From: DASWHR01 sp035541035
GTDB lineage: Bacteria > Actinomycetota > AC-67
Direction of reading: 5' to 3'
Length of the DNA: 14,144 bases
Assembly: GCA_035541035.1 (NCBI GenBank)
Contig: DATLFO010000158.1
Span: 1-14,144, forward strand
Shown here one piece after another: positions 6,391 to 13,342 of the stretch (within the stretch, counting starts at the first letter, position 1; each line of letters opens with the position of its first letter). The position numbers were made by a program, and so were the translations under genes. Under the pieces are notes generated by a model. That model was given only the letters and a program-made list of their open reading frames with translations, was not told the DNA's origin and made no database searches.

Positions 6391-6726
6391 GTTCGCGCGC
6401 GTCTGATCCACGCCGTGGAAGCGCCGGCGAACCCGCCACGATCCGTACGAGAACCCTCCGACCGCCAGCCCTGCCCCCGCGATCGTGACCCACGAAATCG
6501 GCTGCCCTTCGCCGCGAGCGCCGGCCGGCGCCTGATCCGCGGTGGTCGTGCCGCCGTCGTCGCGCACGCACTTGGTCGCCGGCCCGAGCGTGACGCCGGG
6601 GACGGATCCGGGATTCGAGTCGGGCTCGGACACGCAGGATTCCCCCGCGAACGCGGGCAACGACAAGGCGAGCACCGCCAGGATGACCAGCAGCGCGCGC
6701 CCGAATACCCCGATACCCCACCGCAT
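6379..6726 (-). CDS. Small secreted, membrane-anchored protein of unknown function
   Basis: A 115-residue protein with a signal peptide (MRWGIGVFGRALLVILAVLA..., likely cut after A27 in LPAFAG). A Ser/Pro/Gly-rich external segment follows (residues 28-75) with two Cys (C31, C53) that could pair. A second hydrophobic helix is at about 78-97 (ISWVTIAGAGLAVGGFSYGS), then a basic tail RVRRRFHG (98-105), giving type I topology with a short cytoplasmic end. I do not recognise a family. The ATG at 6726 is chosen because it starts the signal peptide; the longer open frame upstream has no membrane logic. TACACT at 6746-6741 (minus strand) could be its -10 box, about 14 bases before the ATG. It converges on infA and diverges from the downstream CocE-type hydrolase. 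A cell-envelope location is likely; the role is unknown. Confidence 0.65.
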   Translation of the reverse strand: MRWGIGVFGRALLVILAVLALSLPAFAGESCVSEPDSNPGSVPGVTLGPATKCVRDDGGTTTADQAPAGARGEGQPISWVTIAGAGLAVGGFSYGSWRVRRRFHGVDQTRANTAA

Positions 6727-6926
6727 GATGATTCTCAGAGAGTGTAACGGCCTACGTGCCGGACGGCTATGGGCATCCACCGCGGGCAATTGCGTCGCAG
6801 GCGGGCCTTACGGCATCCGGGGCATCCCGGGCGGCAGGATTCGATCCGGACAATGCAGAACCAATCAGGCAGCGGGACCCGCCGTCCCCGTCACGCCGGA
6901 TCGATCCGACCCTGGAGGGGATCTTC
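6727..6926. other. 200-base divergent intergenic region with GATCGATCC-type repeats
   Basis: No gene seen. It must hold the promoters of the membrane protein (minus) and the hydrolase (plus), but I cannot pick a convincing plus-strand -35/-10 pair. It contains CGGATCGATCCG (6897-6908, a perfect 12-bp palindrome) and the related GGATTCGATCCG (6837-6848), 60 bases apart, plus a 5-bp hairpin CCGGG-GCAT-CCCGG (6817-6830). The two GATCGATCC-like sites could be operators. Confidence 0.4.
6914..6920 (+). promoter_or_regulatory. Shine-Dalgarno of the CocE-type hydrolase
   Basis: GGAGGGG, 6 bases before the GTG at 6927. It fixes the start at the signal-peptide codon rather than at earlier in-frame starts. 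Confidence 0.85.
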
Positions 6927-8783
6927 GTGAAGATCAGACGAGCGCTGGGCTTTGCCGTCGCGCTGGGCATGCTGGCTTCGCCGGCCGCGACCCGCGCCGC
7001 GCAGCCGGTCAAGTTCACCGACGTGCCGTTCGTGATGGACGACGGCGTGCGTCTGACGGCCGACGTGTACCTGCCCGGTGACGGCGACGGTCCGTTCCCG
7101 TGCGTGGTCGAGCTGACTCCCTACCGCAAGGAGATGCGCGCGTCCGAGGGCGTGTCGTTCCTGCCCGGGGCAGGGATCGCCCTGATCGAGGTGGACGCGC
7201 GCGGCACCGGCGGCTCGGAAGGCGAATACGACATCGTCTTCTCGATGCGCGAGCAGCTCGACGCGGCCGCGGTCGTGGACATGGCCGCGGACCTTGCGCT
7301 GCCCGGCTTCCCGGATGCGTGCCTGGACAAGGTCGGCATGTACGGCGGCTCGTACTCGGGGATCATCCAGAACTTGGTCGCGACGCTGCCGCCGCATCTG
7401 GCGCCCGCGCATCTGGCCGCGATCGCGCCGCAACGCGCCTACGGCGACTTGTACCGCGACATCGTCTATCACGGCGGCCAGGTGATCGGATCATTCGGCC
7501 TGGCGTGGTCCACCGCGACGACCGCGCTCTACACGCAGCCGCCCACGAACGTGAACACGCCGCAGGGGCAGGCCGCGTGGATCGATCATCTGACCAAGAA
7601 CGATCCGATGATGCTGCACTACTTCGACGCACCCTACGCCGACGCGACCTATACCTCGAACCACACCACGCCCTCGTTTACGCAGAAGCTCTACGACGAT
7701 TCCTCGTCTCTGCCGCGGATCGAGAACCTTCGGGTTCCGGTACTGCAACTGGCCGGCTGGTTCGACGCGTTCACGCGCGGCAGCATGGAGATGTTCCGCC
7801 AAGCCCACGAGCAAGAGTCCGACGGGACCGGCCGCGGCCCCAACTACGTGATCGTGGGTCCGTGGAATCACGGACAGACGCACTTCATCACGCCCGAGCC
7901 CAAGCCGGGCCTGCGCGATGCGCTGGCCGCCTGGTATCTGCATTGGCTTGCCGGCGCGCCCGCGCCCGCGTTCATGGCCGGCGCGCGCGTGCAGTACTAC
8001 ATGATGGGAACCGGCGCGCATCTGGACGCGACCGGGCTGTGGCACGAAAGCGAGTCGTGGCCGCCGGCCGAGGTTCGCTATCAGCGCTACTACTTGCGCG
8101 AGGGCGGCGTCCTATCGCCCGAGGCGCCCGGCGACGATGCGGACGCGCAGTACGTGTACAACCCGGCGGCCGGCACGGCCGAGATCGCCTCGCGGTGGGA
8201 CAACGCGCTCGCCGGCGCCGCGTACATAGACTGGGATCAGCGCACCGACGAGCCGAAGGGCCTGACGTATACGACCGCGCCGTTCACCGAGCCGCTCGCG
8301 ATCGCGGGAACGATCAACCTGCACCTTCGCGCGACGTCGGTCGGGCTTGCCGGCGCGGGCGAGCCTGCAGCGCTTCCGGGGCTGCTGCAGACGCTCCCGC
8401 CGTGGCACGACACCGACTTCGTGGTGAAGCTGACCGACGTGGATACGGCGACGGGGCGCTCGACGCTGATCACGCAGGGGTATCTGCGCGGCTCGCACAA
8501 GGCGGTCGACGGCTCGCGCACGGTGTTCGCGCCGAACGGCGATGTGATCGCGGCGTTCCATCCGCACACGGCCGCATCGCTGCAGCCGTTGCAGCCGCAG
8601 GACACGTTCGAGATCGAGATCTGGCCGACCGCCAAGACGTTCGCGCCAGGTCACGCGCTACGGATCGACATCTACTCGGCCGACACGCCGAACCATCTGA
8701 ACCTGCTCAAGCCTGCGCTCAACACGATCCATCACCGCGTGGGTCTCGAGTCGTGGCTGAACCTGCCGGTGATGCCGGCCTGA
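6927..8783 (+). CDS. Secreted CocE/NonD family hydrolase (X-Pro dipeptidyl-peptidase-like)
   Basis: A 618-residue serine hydrolase. A signal peptide covers residues 1-25 (VKIRRALGFAVALGMLASPA, ATRAA). The alpha/beta-hydrolase domain (about 30-340) has the nucleophile motif YGGSYSG (S142), acid LAGWFDAF (D280) and base GPWNHGQ (H315). LTPYRK (Y66) matches the oxyanion-hole Tyr of CocE, and DARGTGGSEG (90-99) the family's conserved loop. Residues about 380-618 form the PepX C-terminal jelly-roll (DFVVKLTDVD, ITQGYLRGSH, FAPGHALRIDI). CocE relatives cleave acyl esters (cocaine esterase), glutaryl-cephalosporins or X-Pro dipeptides; the substrate here is unknown, though export suggests a role in nutrient scavenging or ester breakdown. 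The GTG start is set by GGAGGGG 6 bases upstream. The gene ends 12 bases from the convergent PIN toxin gene. It shares architecture with the hydrolase at 9528-11153 but is only distantly related. Confidence 0.92.
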   Translation: MKIRRALGFAVALGMLASPAATRAAQPVKFTDVPFVMDDGVRLTADVYLPGDGDGPFPCVVELTPYRKEMRASEGVSFLPGAGIALIEVDARGTGGSEGEYDIVFSMREQLDAAAVVDMAADLALPGFPDACLDKVGMYGGSYSGIIQNLVATLPPHLAPAHLAAIAPQRAYGDLYRDIVYHGGQVIGSFGLAWSTATTALYTQPPTNVNTPQGQAAWIDHLTKNDPMMLHYFDAPYADATYTSNHTTPSFTQKLYDDSSSLPRIENLRVPVLQLAGWFDAFTRGSMEMFRQAHEQESDGTGRGPNYVIVGPWNHGQTHFITPEPKPGLRDALAAWYLHWLAGAPAPAFMAGARVQYYMMGTGAHLDATGLWHESESWPPAEVRYQRYYLREGGVLSPEAPGDDADAQYVYNPAAGTAEIASRWDNALAGAAYIDWDQRTDEPKGLTYTTAPFTEPLAIAGTINLHLRATSVGLAGAGEPAALPGLLQTLPPWHDTDFVVKLTDVDTATGRSTLITQGYLRGSHKAVDGSRTVFAPNGDVIAAFHPHTAASLQPLQPQDTFEIEIWPTAKTFAPGHALRIDIYSADTPNHLNLLKPALNTIHHRVGLESWLNLPVMPA

Positions 8784-8795
8784 TCCGGATCGCCG

Positions 8796-9176
8796 TTAGG
8801 GGCGCTCGACTTCCAGGCGCCGCCCGGCCGCGGATGCGATGGCCGTCAGGTCGCTCGCGTCCGAAGTGACGACCAGGTCGCGCCGGCGCACGGCGCCTTC
8901 GACCACGCACGCGTCCACGATGTCGGACGTGCCGGCACGCGCCGCCACGGTTCCGGCCGCGCGGGCGAGCTCGTCGGTGAGCGCTTCGATGTCGGATCCG
9001 ACGAGCAGGCGTGCCAGCAGAGCCTGCTTGGGTTTCCCGCGCCACGCTTGCGCGAGGACGGGTGCCGGCACGACCGGAACGATGCGCATCGCCAGAAGCG
9101 CGCGATGCCGCGCCCACATGCGCCGCTCACCGCGATCGGCCGCGACGAGCGCGCCCGTGTCGTAGGTGATGCCCAT
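8796..9176 (-). CDS. vapC: PIN-domain ribonuclease toxin (VapC-like)
   Basis: A 126-residue PIN domain. Metal-site acids are D6 (ITYDTGALVAADRG), D85/D88 (AGTSDIVDACVVEGA) and D106/D109 (LVVTSDASDL). The position that is often Glu in helix 2 is Gln43 here (VPAPVLAQAWRG); as far as I recall Gln occurs in this actinobacterial PIN subgroup, so it need not mean loss of activity. VapC toxins are Mg-dependent RNases that cut tRNA or rRNA and stop growth. The ATG shares bases with the upstream gene's stop (TAATG), so translation is coupled to the antitoxin; no separate RBS is visible. The stop is 12 bases from the convergent hydrolase stop. The gene order antitoxin-toxin with a 1-base overlap is the classic module layout. 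Family strong; toxicity untested. Confidence 0.87.
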   Translation of the reverse strand: MGITYDTGALVAADRGERRMWARHRALLAMRIVPVVPAPVLAQAWRGKPKQALLARLLVGSDIEALTDELARAAGTVAARAGTSDIVDACVVEGAVRRRDLVVTSDASDLTAIASAAGRRLEVERP

Positions 9177-9451
9177 TACGCGGTTCGGCGCTGCCGCGCG
9201 CCGGTGCGTTTGCCGCGCCGGACCGAGGTCGCGGCCCATTCGGCGGCCTCGGCCAGCTCTTGGGCCGTGAAGCGTCCGTGCTCACGCTCGAACGCGATGA
9301 CGGCCTCCAGACCGGCCCGAATCGTGAACTCTTTGCGCGCGGCATGCATCAGCCACCCGCTGTAGGTCATGCCAGCCTCGATGGCCGCCGCCTCGATCTT
9401 CGAGTCCAGGTCGGGCGGAACCGAGATCGACCGCTTCTTTCGCAGCCCCAT
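9176..9451 (-). CDS. vapB: Ribbon-helix-helix type antitoxin of the PIN toxin
   Basis: A 91-residue small basic protein. The N-terminal part, KRSISVPPDLDSKIEAAAIE (6-25) then AGMTYSGWLMHAARKEFTI, has the RHH pattern: one DNA-binding strand (RSISVP) followed by two helices. The middle (GLEAVIAFEREHGRFT, 47-62) and AQELAEAAEWA (63-73) would be the toxin-binding helix, and the tail is Arg-rich. It should bind and neutralise the PIN toxin encoded next to it and repress their shared promoter. The ATG at 9451 is preferred to a GTG at 9481 because TGCTACCAT (an extended -10) lies 7 bases before the ATG, suggesting leaderless mRNA, and because no RBS is seen. Its call rests on size, fold pattern and position beside the toxin; the exact antitoxin subfamily is not clear. 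Confidence 0.78.
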   Translation of the reverse strand: MGLRKKRSISVPPDLDSKIEAAAIEAGMTYSGWLMHAARKEFTIRAGLEAVIAFEREHGRFTAQELAEAAEWAATSVRRGKRTGARQRRTA

Positions 9452-9458
9452 GGACCCG

Positions 9459-9467
9459 ATGGTAGCA
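9459..9467 (-). promoter_or_regulatory. Extended -10 of the antitoxin-toxin operon (leaderless)
   Basis: Minus strand TGC-TACCAT: the TGn extension plus TAnnnT, 7 bases before the antitoxin ATG. The -35 region is poor, as expected for an extended -10. Transcription would start at the ATG. Confidence 0.5.
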
Positions 9468-9495
9468 CAGCGGTAGGACACGATTGGGTCGTTCG

Positions 9496-9527
9496 GGTCT
9501 TTCGACCGGCGATCGTGGCGGCGCCAC
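9496..9527 (-). terminator. Two small hairpins after the second hydrolase
   Basis: Directly after the hydrolase stop (minus strand): GTGGC-GCC-GCCAC (9527-9515), then GGTC-GAAA-GACC (9507-9496, with a stable GNRA-type tetraloop). Neither has a T-run. They may slow or end transcription between the hydrolase and the antitoxin-toxin pair, or mark mRNA processing. Confidence 0.35.
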
Positions 9528-11153
9528 CTAGGATGACACGCCGTTCAGGGTGAGCGTCGCCGACGCGAGCGTGGATGCTTGCGGCTCGGTGTCGGGCTTG
9601 AAGGTCGGGAAGTCCACCGTGGAGACGGTCATCACCAGACGGTGTCCCGGCGCGAGCACGTGCGAGGCGGGCCAGAGGTCGAAATCAGCGATGCCGTCAC
9701 CGGGGGTTTCGTCGCTGAGGCATCCGCGGGTGATCATCCGCCGCCGCCCATCGTGCTCGTCCCACAGCTTGACGTTGAACTGGGCCACGCGCTGCGCGGT
9801 GCTGTCGTAGCGGATCGCCACCCGCGGCGCCCCGGTGAACTCGAGCGGCGCGGCGACCGGGTCGGTGGCGAACCGCAGCGTCGCGGGCGAGCCCGGCGAG
9901 TCGGGCACGTTCGACACGAGCGGGCCGGCGCGGTTCGACAGGATCGGCTCGGTGGCGAGGTTCGCGGACGCGACCGTGTTGACGATCGTGCCGAGCGTTG
10001 CCGCGGCCGCGACCTCACCCAGGCCGCCGCCGGCCGCGGCGTGCAGCGTCACGTCGTCGCCCGGCACCGGCCAAGTCGGCGCGGTCTTGTGCGTCCAGCC
10101 GCCACCGGGCACGCGCTGCGCGTACTCCACCTTCGGGCGGGCGCCGCTCGCATAGCCGTGATCGACGCCGAGCAGGAACTCTTCGAACCACTCCAGCATC
10201 GCCAGCTCTTTCGCGGCTTCGTCGGGTCCGTGGGTTTCGGGAACCTCGTGGCCACCCGACGCGAACCACAGGTGCGTCGGGATGTTTCGCGCCTCCAGGC
10301 CGGCAACGATGCCGAGCCCGTGATCGGCAGGAAAAAGCGCGTCCTCCCACGAGTTCGTCCAGAAGACCGGAACGTTCAAGCCGGTATCGTAGACCGTGCC
10401 GGGCGTGGTCGAGACGTGCGCGGCGGGCGAGTGCAGCGCGGCATCGTGTGTGGTCGAGCGCACGTGCGCCGCACCGGTGATCGGGTCGACGAACGGGATC
10501 GCGAGGTCCTCGGTGTCGGTGTACCACTGAGCGCCCCATCGCAGCGCGGTCGCATCGTCGGTGCGTGCGGCGGCCGACTTGTAGGCGAGCGCGAAAATGC
10601 CGGTGGCGAACGAGTACTTGAAGCAGTCGTTCGGGTTGAGCGCGTGGTTGAGGTCGTCGAACGTGTTGCCCGCCGCCACGACCTTGATGCGCGGGTCGGT
10701 CATCGCCGGCATCAGCGACAGCGCGCCGCCCTGCGAATAGCCCCACATGCCGGTGCGGCTCACATCGATCCGGGGCACGGTATCCGCGACCCAGTCGAGC
10801 AGCTCGGACACGTCCGCGGCCGACCGCTCGCCGAAGAAGTCGAACACGCCGCCGCTGCCGCCGTGGCCGCGATGCGAGTACATCAGGACCGCGAACCGGT
10901 TCGTGTGAACGGCTTTGAGCGCGTAGCGCACGTCGTATTCGCTGTCCTTGCTCGATCCGCCGCCGTGCTGCCGCACGATCAGCGGAAAGCCGCCGGGCGG
11001 CGCCGGCGCGAGCGGCGTGTACAGCGACACGTCCAGCGCGACGCCGTCGCTCATCTCGACCGACGCCACCGACACCTCGTAGCCGAGGCCGGCGCGGACG
11101 GGAAACCCGACGGTGACGGACACGAGCACGATCATGGCTGCGATGCGCTTCAT
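9528..11153 (-). CDS. Secreted CocE/PepX-like alpha/beta hydrolase
   Basis: A 541-residue enzyme with a putative signal peptide (MKRIAAMIVLVSVTVGFPVR, about 1-24). The catalytic triad is visible: nucleophile S140 in GMWGYSQGG, acid D271 in NSWEDALFP, base H302 in ASGGHEVPE. LIVRQHGGG (58-66) and YSHRGHGGSGG (92-102) are the HGG and loop regions. Residues about 345-541 form the C-terminal beta-sandwich of X-Pro dipeptidyl-peptidase (PepX_C) type (LEFTGAPRVAIRYDS, FNVKLWDEHDG, LAPGHRLVMTVS). The likely activity is peptidase or esterase outside the cell; the substrate is unknown. The start is fixed by GGGGAGGG 5 bases before the ATG. The gene lies 58 bases after the lipoprotein stop in the larA-lipoprotein-hydrolase run. 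Compared with the hydrolase at 6927 it lacks the family's PYxK motif near residue 66, so it belongs to another branch. Confidence 0.88.
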   Translation of the reverse strand: MKRIAAMIVLVSVTVGFPVRAGLGYEVSVASVEMSDGVALDVSLYTPLAPAPPGGFPLIVRQHGGGSSKDSEYDVRYALKAVHTNRFAVLMYSHRGHGGSGGVFDFFGERSAADVSELLDWVADTVPRIDVSRTGMWGYSQGGALSLMPAMTDPRIKVVAAGNTFDDLNHALNPNDCFKYSFATGIFALAYKSAAARTDDATALRWGAQWYTDTEDLAIPFVDPITGAAHVRSTTHDAALHSPAAHVSTTPGTVYDTGLNVPVFWTNSWEDALFPADHGLGIVAGLEARNIPTHLWFASGGHEVPETHGPDEAAKELAMLEWFEEFLLGVDHGYASGARPKVEYAQRVPGGGWTHKTAPTWPVPGDDVTLHAAAGGGLGEVAAAATLGTIVNTVASANLATEPILSNRAGPLVSNVPDSPGSPATLRFATDPVAAPLEFTGAPRVAIRYDSTAQRVAQFNVKLWDEHDGRRRMITRGCLSDETPGDGIADFDLWPASHVLAPGHRLVMTVSTVDFPTFKPDTEPQASTLASATLTLNGVSS

Positions 11154-11158
11154 GAGAT

Positions 11159-11166
11159 CCCTCCCC
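11159..11166 (-). promoter_or_regulatory. Shine-Dalgarno of the second hydrolase
   Basis: Minus strand GGGGAGGG, 5 bases before the ATG at 11153. It excludes an in-frame start 10 codons upstream. Confidence 0.8.
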
Positions 11167-11211
11167 ACCCTCGACTTCGGCACCGCGGCTCGCGGTTCCT
11201 GCCGCGCGCCG

Positions 11212-11877
11212 CTAATTGCTGGGCGGGACGTAGCCGGTCGGCAGATCGGTGACGGGGAACAGCGGCTCGAAGTCGTCGTCGCCCGGCTCGCCCACCTCGG
11301 TCGCCTCGAGCGTGACGTCGATGTTGCCGCTCGCGATCTCGTAGAGCAGCGCGATGCCGGTCTTTGCGTCCAGGCACATGGTGAAGCCGTCGGGCGAGAA
11401 CTCGGGTTTCCATGTGCCGCAGGTCGCTTCGCGGCCGGCGATGGTGCGGCCCGGCGCGGGTGCGTATCCTTCGAGCGCCTGCTCGCCGTGGAACATGTCG
11501 AACCCTTGCGCGAGCGGCCCGAGGATGGCGGCGCCCGCTTGCGCGATGGACGATCCGAGCCCGGGGATCCGGAAGCACTCCTCCTGGCCGCAGGTGACTA
11601 CGTCGCCCGCCTCGGTTGCCACGATCAGCGATGTCTGTCCTTCGGTGACGCGGAACGAGCGCTGCGGCGGCCGCTGCGCCACGATCACCTCGCTGGTTTC
11701 GTCCCCGGCGGCCACGCGGTAGACGATGCGCACGGTGGCCTCGGCGCCGGCGAGACCGAGATCCCGGAACGCGCGGCCTTCCGCCGACAGTGACGGCAGC
11801 GCGTCGGGGCCTTTGCCGTCGCCGCCGCATGCCGCGAGGAGCGCGGCGAGCGCGAGGATCGGTGCGAGACGGGGCAT
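11212..11877 (-). CDS. Putative lipoprotein with paired cysteines
   Basis: A 221-residue protein with a clear lipoprotein signal: MPRLAPILALAALLAAC, lipobox LAAC with Cys17, then GGDGKGPD. The mature part alternates strands (ATVRIVYRVAAG 47-58, EVIVAQRP 63-70, SFRVTEGQTSLIVATE 74-89) and has four further Cys (C96, C101, C153, C168) that could form two disulfides. The segment TIAGREATCGTW...FTMCLD...GIALLYE (145-180) resembles LolA/LprG/LppX-like lipid- or ligand-binding lipoproteins, a fold guess I cannot confirm. It begins 3 bases after the LarA-homologue stop with no RBS of its own, so translation is probably coupled, and it precedes the exported hydrolase. Being surface-anchored, it could hold or deliver a ligand for these neighbours. 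Function unknown. Confidence 0.78.
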   Translation of the reverse strand: MPRLAPILALAALLAACGGDGKGPDALPSLSAEGRAFRDLGLAGAEATVRIVYRVAAGDETSEVIVAQRPPQRSFRVTEGQTSLIVATEAGDVVTCGQEECFRIPGLGSSIAQAGAAILGPLAQGFDMFHGEQALEGYAPAPGRTIAGREATCGTWKPEFSPDGFTMCLDAKTGIALLYEIASGNIDVTLEATEVGEPGDDDFEPLFPVTDLPTGYVPPSN

Positions 11878-11880
11878 CGG

Positions 11881-13257
11881 CTATTGACGGTTGATGGCCA
11901 TAGGGTACGGGACCAGCCCGATGTCGGCATCGGCTCCGTGGATCTCGAGCGCGGCGCCGATCGCATCCTCGACCGTGGCGAACGGCTCGTAGCCGACGTG
12001 GCGCGCGAGCGCGGGGTTCTCGATGCCCGCGACGAAAACGCGGCCCGCGTGCTTGAGACGCTTGAGCGGGAACAGCGCCATGATGCCGTGCACCGGATGG
12101 AACCCGTTGTGGAAGCGGTAGCGCTCGATGTATTCGGGATGGTGCGCGTACTCGGCTTCAAACTGCCGCTTGGCCTCGTACGGGTCGCGGGTGACGGGCA
12201 GCACGCGCTCCCAGACCTCGCGATACGACGGATGTGCGCGGTCGTCCCAGCGGTCCGGGCAGGGCGTGGCGAGGATGACCGTGCATCCGGGCTTCCCGGC
12301 CGCCTCGATCATGCCGCCGAGATAGCCGAGCCCGGTCGAGATCAGCGTCAGGATCGGGTTGGTGTGCGAGTACGCGGCGTAGGGGCTCCAGTCGGGAAGG
12401 CCGTAGAGCACCACGTCGGCCTTGTCGGTCGTGGCGCGCGCGCCTTGCGCGGCGCGGTTGGTCTCGACCGCGACGGCGCGGGTGCCGTCCACCGTGCCGG
12501 CGTGGATGCGCGCGACCGCGAGCGGGTTGGCCAGGATCGTCTCGACCTTGAAGATCCGCTCGCGCCCGAGCCGCTCGGTCACGAGCGCGCCCATCTCGTC
12601 GAGCATCTCGTGCATGCGGTTGCGATGCAGCGACATCGACATGTCGTCGGGATTGTGGTGATGACGGATCGAGGCGTAGGTGGACAGGCCGACGCAGATC
12701 GACTTCCAGCCGCCGCTGAAGCCGCGGATCGTCGAGGCGTTGACGTAGACGGTCAGGTCCGAGTCGGTGACGTGGCGGCTGAGCTCGACGTCGAAGCCGC
12801 TGGGGGTCACGCCGAGCCGCTCGATCATGCCGGGGTCCTCGGCATCGTGGCAGGTCAGCCGGTCCGCGAACTCGCGGACCAGATCCTGGCCGATGATGCC
12901 GCCGAGCTCATCGTGGCTGAACTGGCGGTGCAGCGCGTTCGCGCACAGCAGCGTCACGTTGCGGCGGTCGACGCCGCCCGCCTCCAGCTCGGCGAGCACG
13001 ATCGGGATGGCGGTCTGCCACACGGGCGCGAAGCACGGCACGGTCGGATCGTCGAAAGCGATGGTGACGCGACGCTTGCCGCGCGCGAGCTCGCGCAGCG
13101 GCGGCGTGTCCACCGGTTCGGCGAGCGCGGCCCGTACGGCGCCTTCGATGTCGTCGGTCGGCTCGAGCGTGGTCGACAGGCCCGCCGACAGGATGCGCGT
13201 CCGGTCGGGAAGCTCGACCGACAGGAAGCGGTCTCCGAAGACGATCTGCTGCTCCAC
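11881..13257 (-). CDS. LarA-family protein (nickel-pincer hydroxyacid racemase homologue, DUF2088)
   Basis: A 458-residue cytosolic protein of the lactate racemase family, slightly longer than the usual 420-430. LarA from Lactobacillus plantarum binds a nickel pincer nucleotide through Lys184, with His200 as nickel ligand and His108/His174 as catalytic bases. By eye, NALHRQFS supplies H110 (for 108), IRGFSGGWKSI supplies K185 (for 184), and SIRHHHNP supplies H201, exactly 16 residues after the Lys (for 200). At the His174 position there is Ser175 (VNASTIRGF). DDPTVPCF (69-76) is the N-terminal nucleotide-side motif. The C-terminal part (TVILATPCPD, FHPVHGIMALF) is typical of actinobacterial DUF2088 proteins. 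No larB/larC/larE cofactor genes are in view. The start is GTG with no RBS; TACGCT lies 7 bases upstream. Family is firm; racemase activity and substrate are open. Confidence 0.88.
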   Translation of the reverse strand: MEQQIVFGDRFLSVELPDRTRILSAGLSTTLEPTDDIEGAVRAALAEPVDTPPLRELARGKRRVTIAFDDPTVPCFAPVWQTAIPIVLAELEAGGVDRRNVTLLCANALHRQFSHDELGGIIGQDLVREFADRLTCHDAEDPGMIERLGVTPSGFDVELSRHVTDSDLTVYVNASTIRGFSGGWKSICVGLSTYASIRHHHNPDDMSMSLHRNRMHEMLDEMGALVTERLGRERIFKVETILANPLAVARIHAGTVDGTRAVAVETNRAAQGARATTDKADVVLYGLPDWSPYAAYSHTNPILTLISTGLGYLGGMIEAAGKPGCTVILATPCPDRWDDRAHPSYREVWERVLPVTRDPYEAKRQFEAEYAHHPEYIERYRFHNGFHPVHGIMALFPLKRLKHAGRVFVAGIENPALARHVGYEPFATVEDAIGAALEIHGADADIGLVPYPMAINRQ

Positions 13258-13264
13258 GGCGCGG

Positions 13265-13270
13265 AGCGTA
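13265..13270 (-). promoter_or_regulatory. Candidate leaderless -10 of the larA-lipoprotein-hydrolase run
   Basis: Minus strand TACGCT (TAnnnT), 7 bases before the GTG start at 13257, where no Shine-Dalgarno exists. The -35 region is weak. Spacing is the same as at the antitoxin start. Confidence 0.4.
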
Positions 13271-13342
13271 CGTCATCCGGACGGGGGACGAAAGGGGCAA
13301 GGAAGTCAAGCATGGGGCGCGGCGCGCCGAAACTCAATCAGG

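Noticed and set aside
6836..6850. TTCGATCC stretch resembling a tRNA T-loop
   Set aside because: The T-stem would have only about three pairs and no acceptor, D-arm or anticodon arm can be built around it.
8782..8791. GATCCGGATC palindrome between the convergent hydrolase and toxin genes as a terminator
   Set aside because: It leaves no loop for an RNA hairpin and has no T-run; such GATC words are frequent in this DNA.
9579..11252. 557-codon plus-strand open frame antisense to the second hydrolase
   Set aside because: Same GC-bias artefact; the minus strand encodes a hydrolase with a full catalytic triad and strong RBS.
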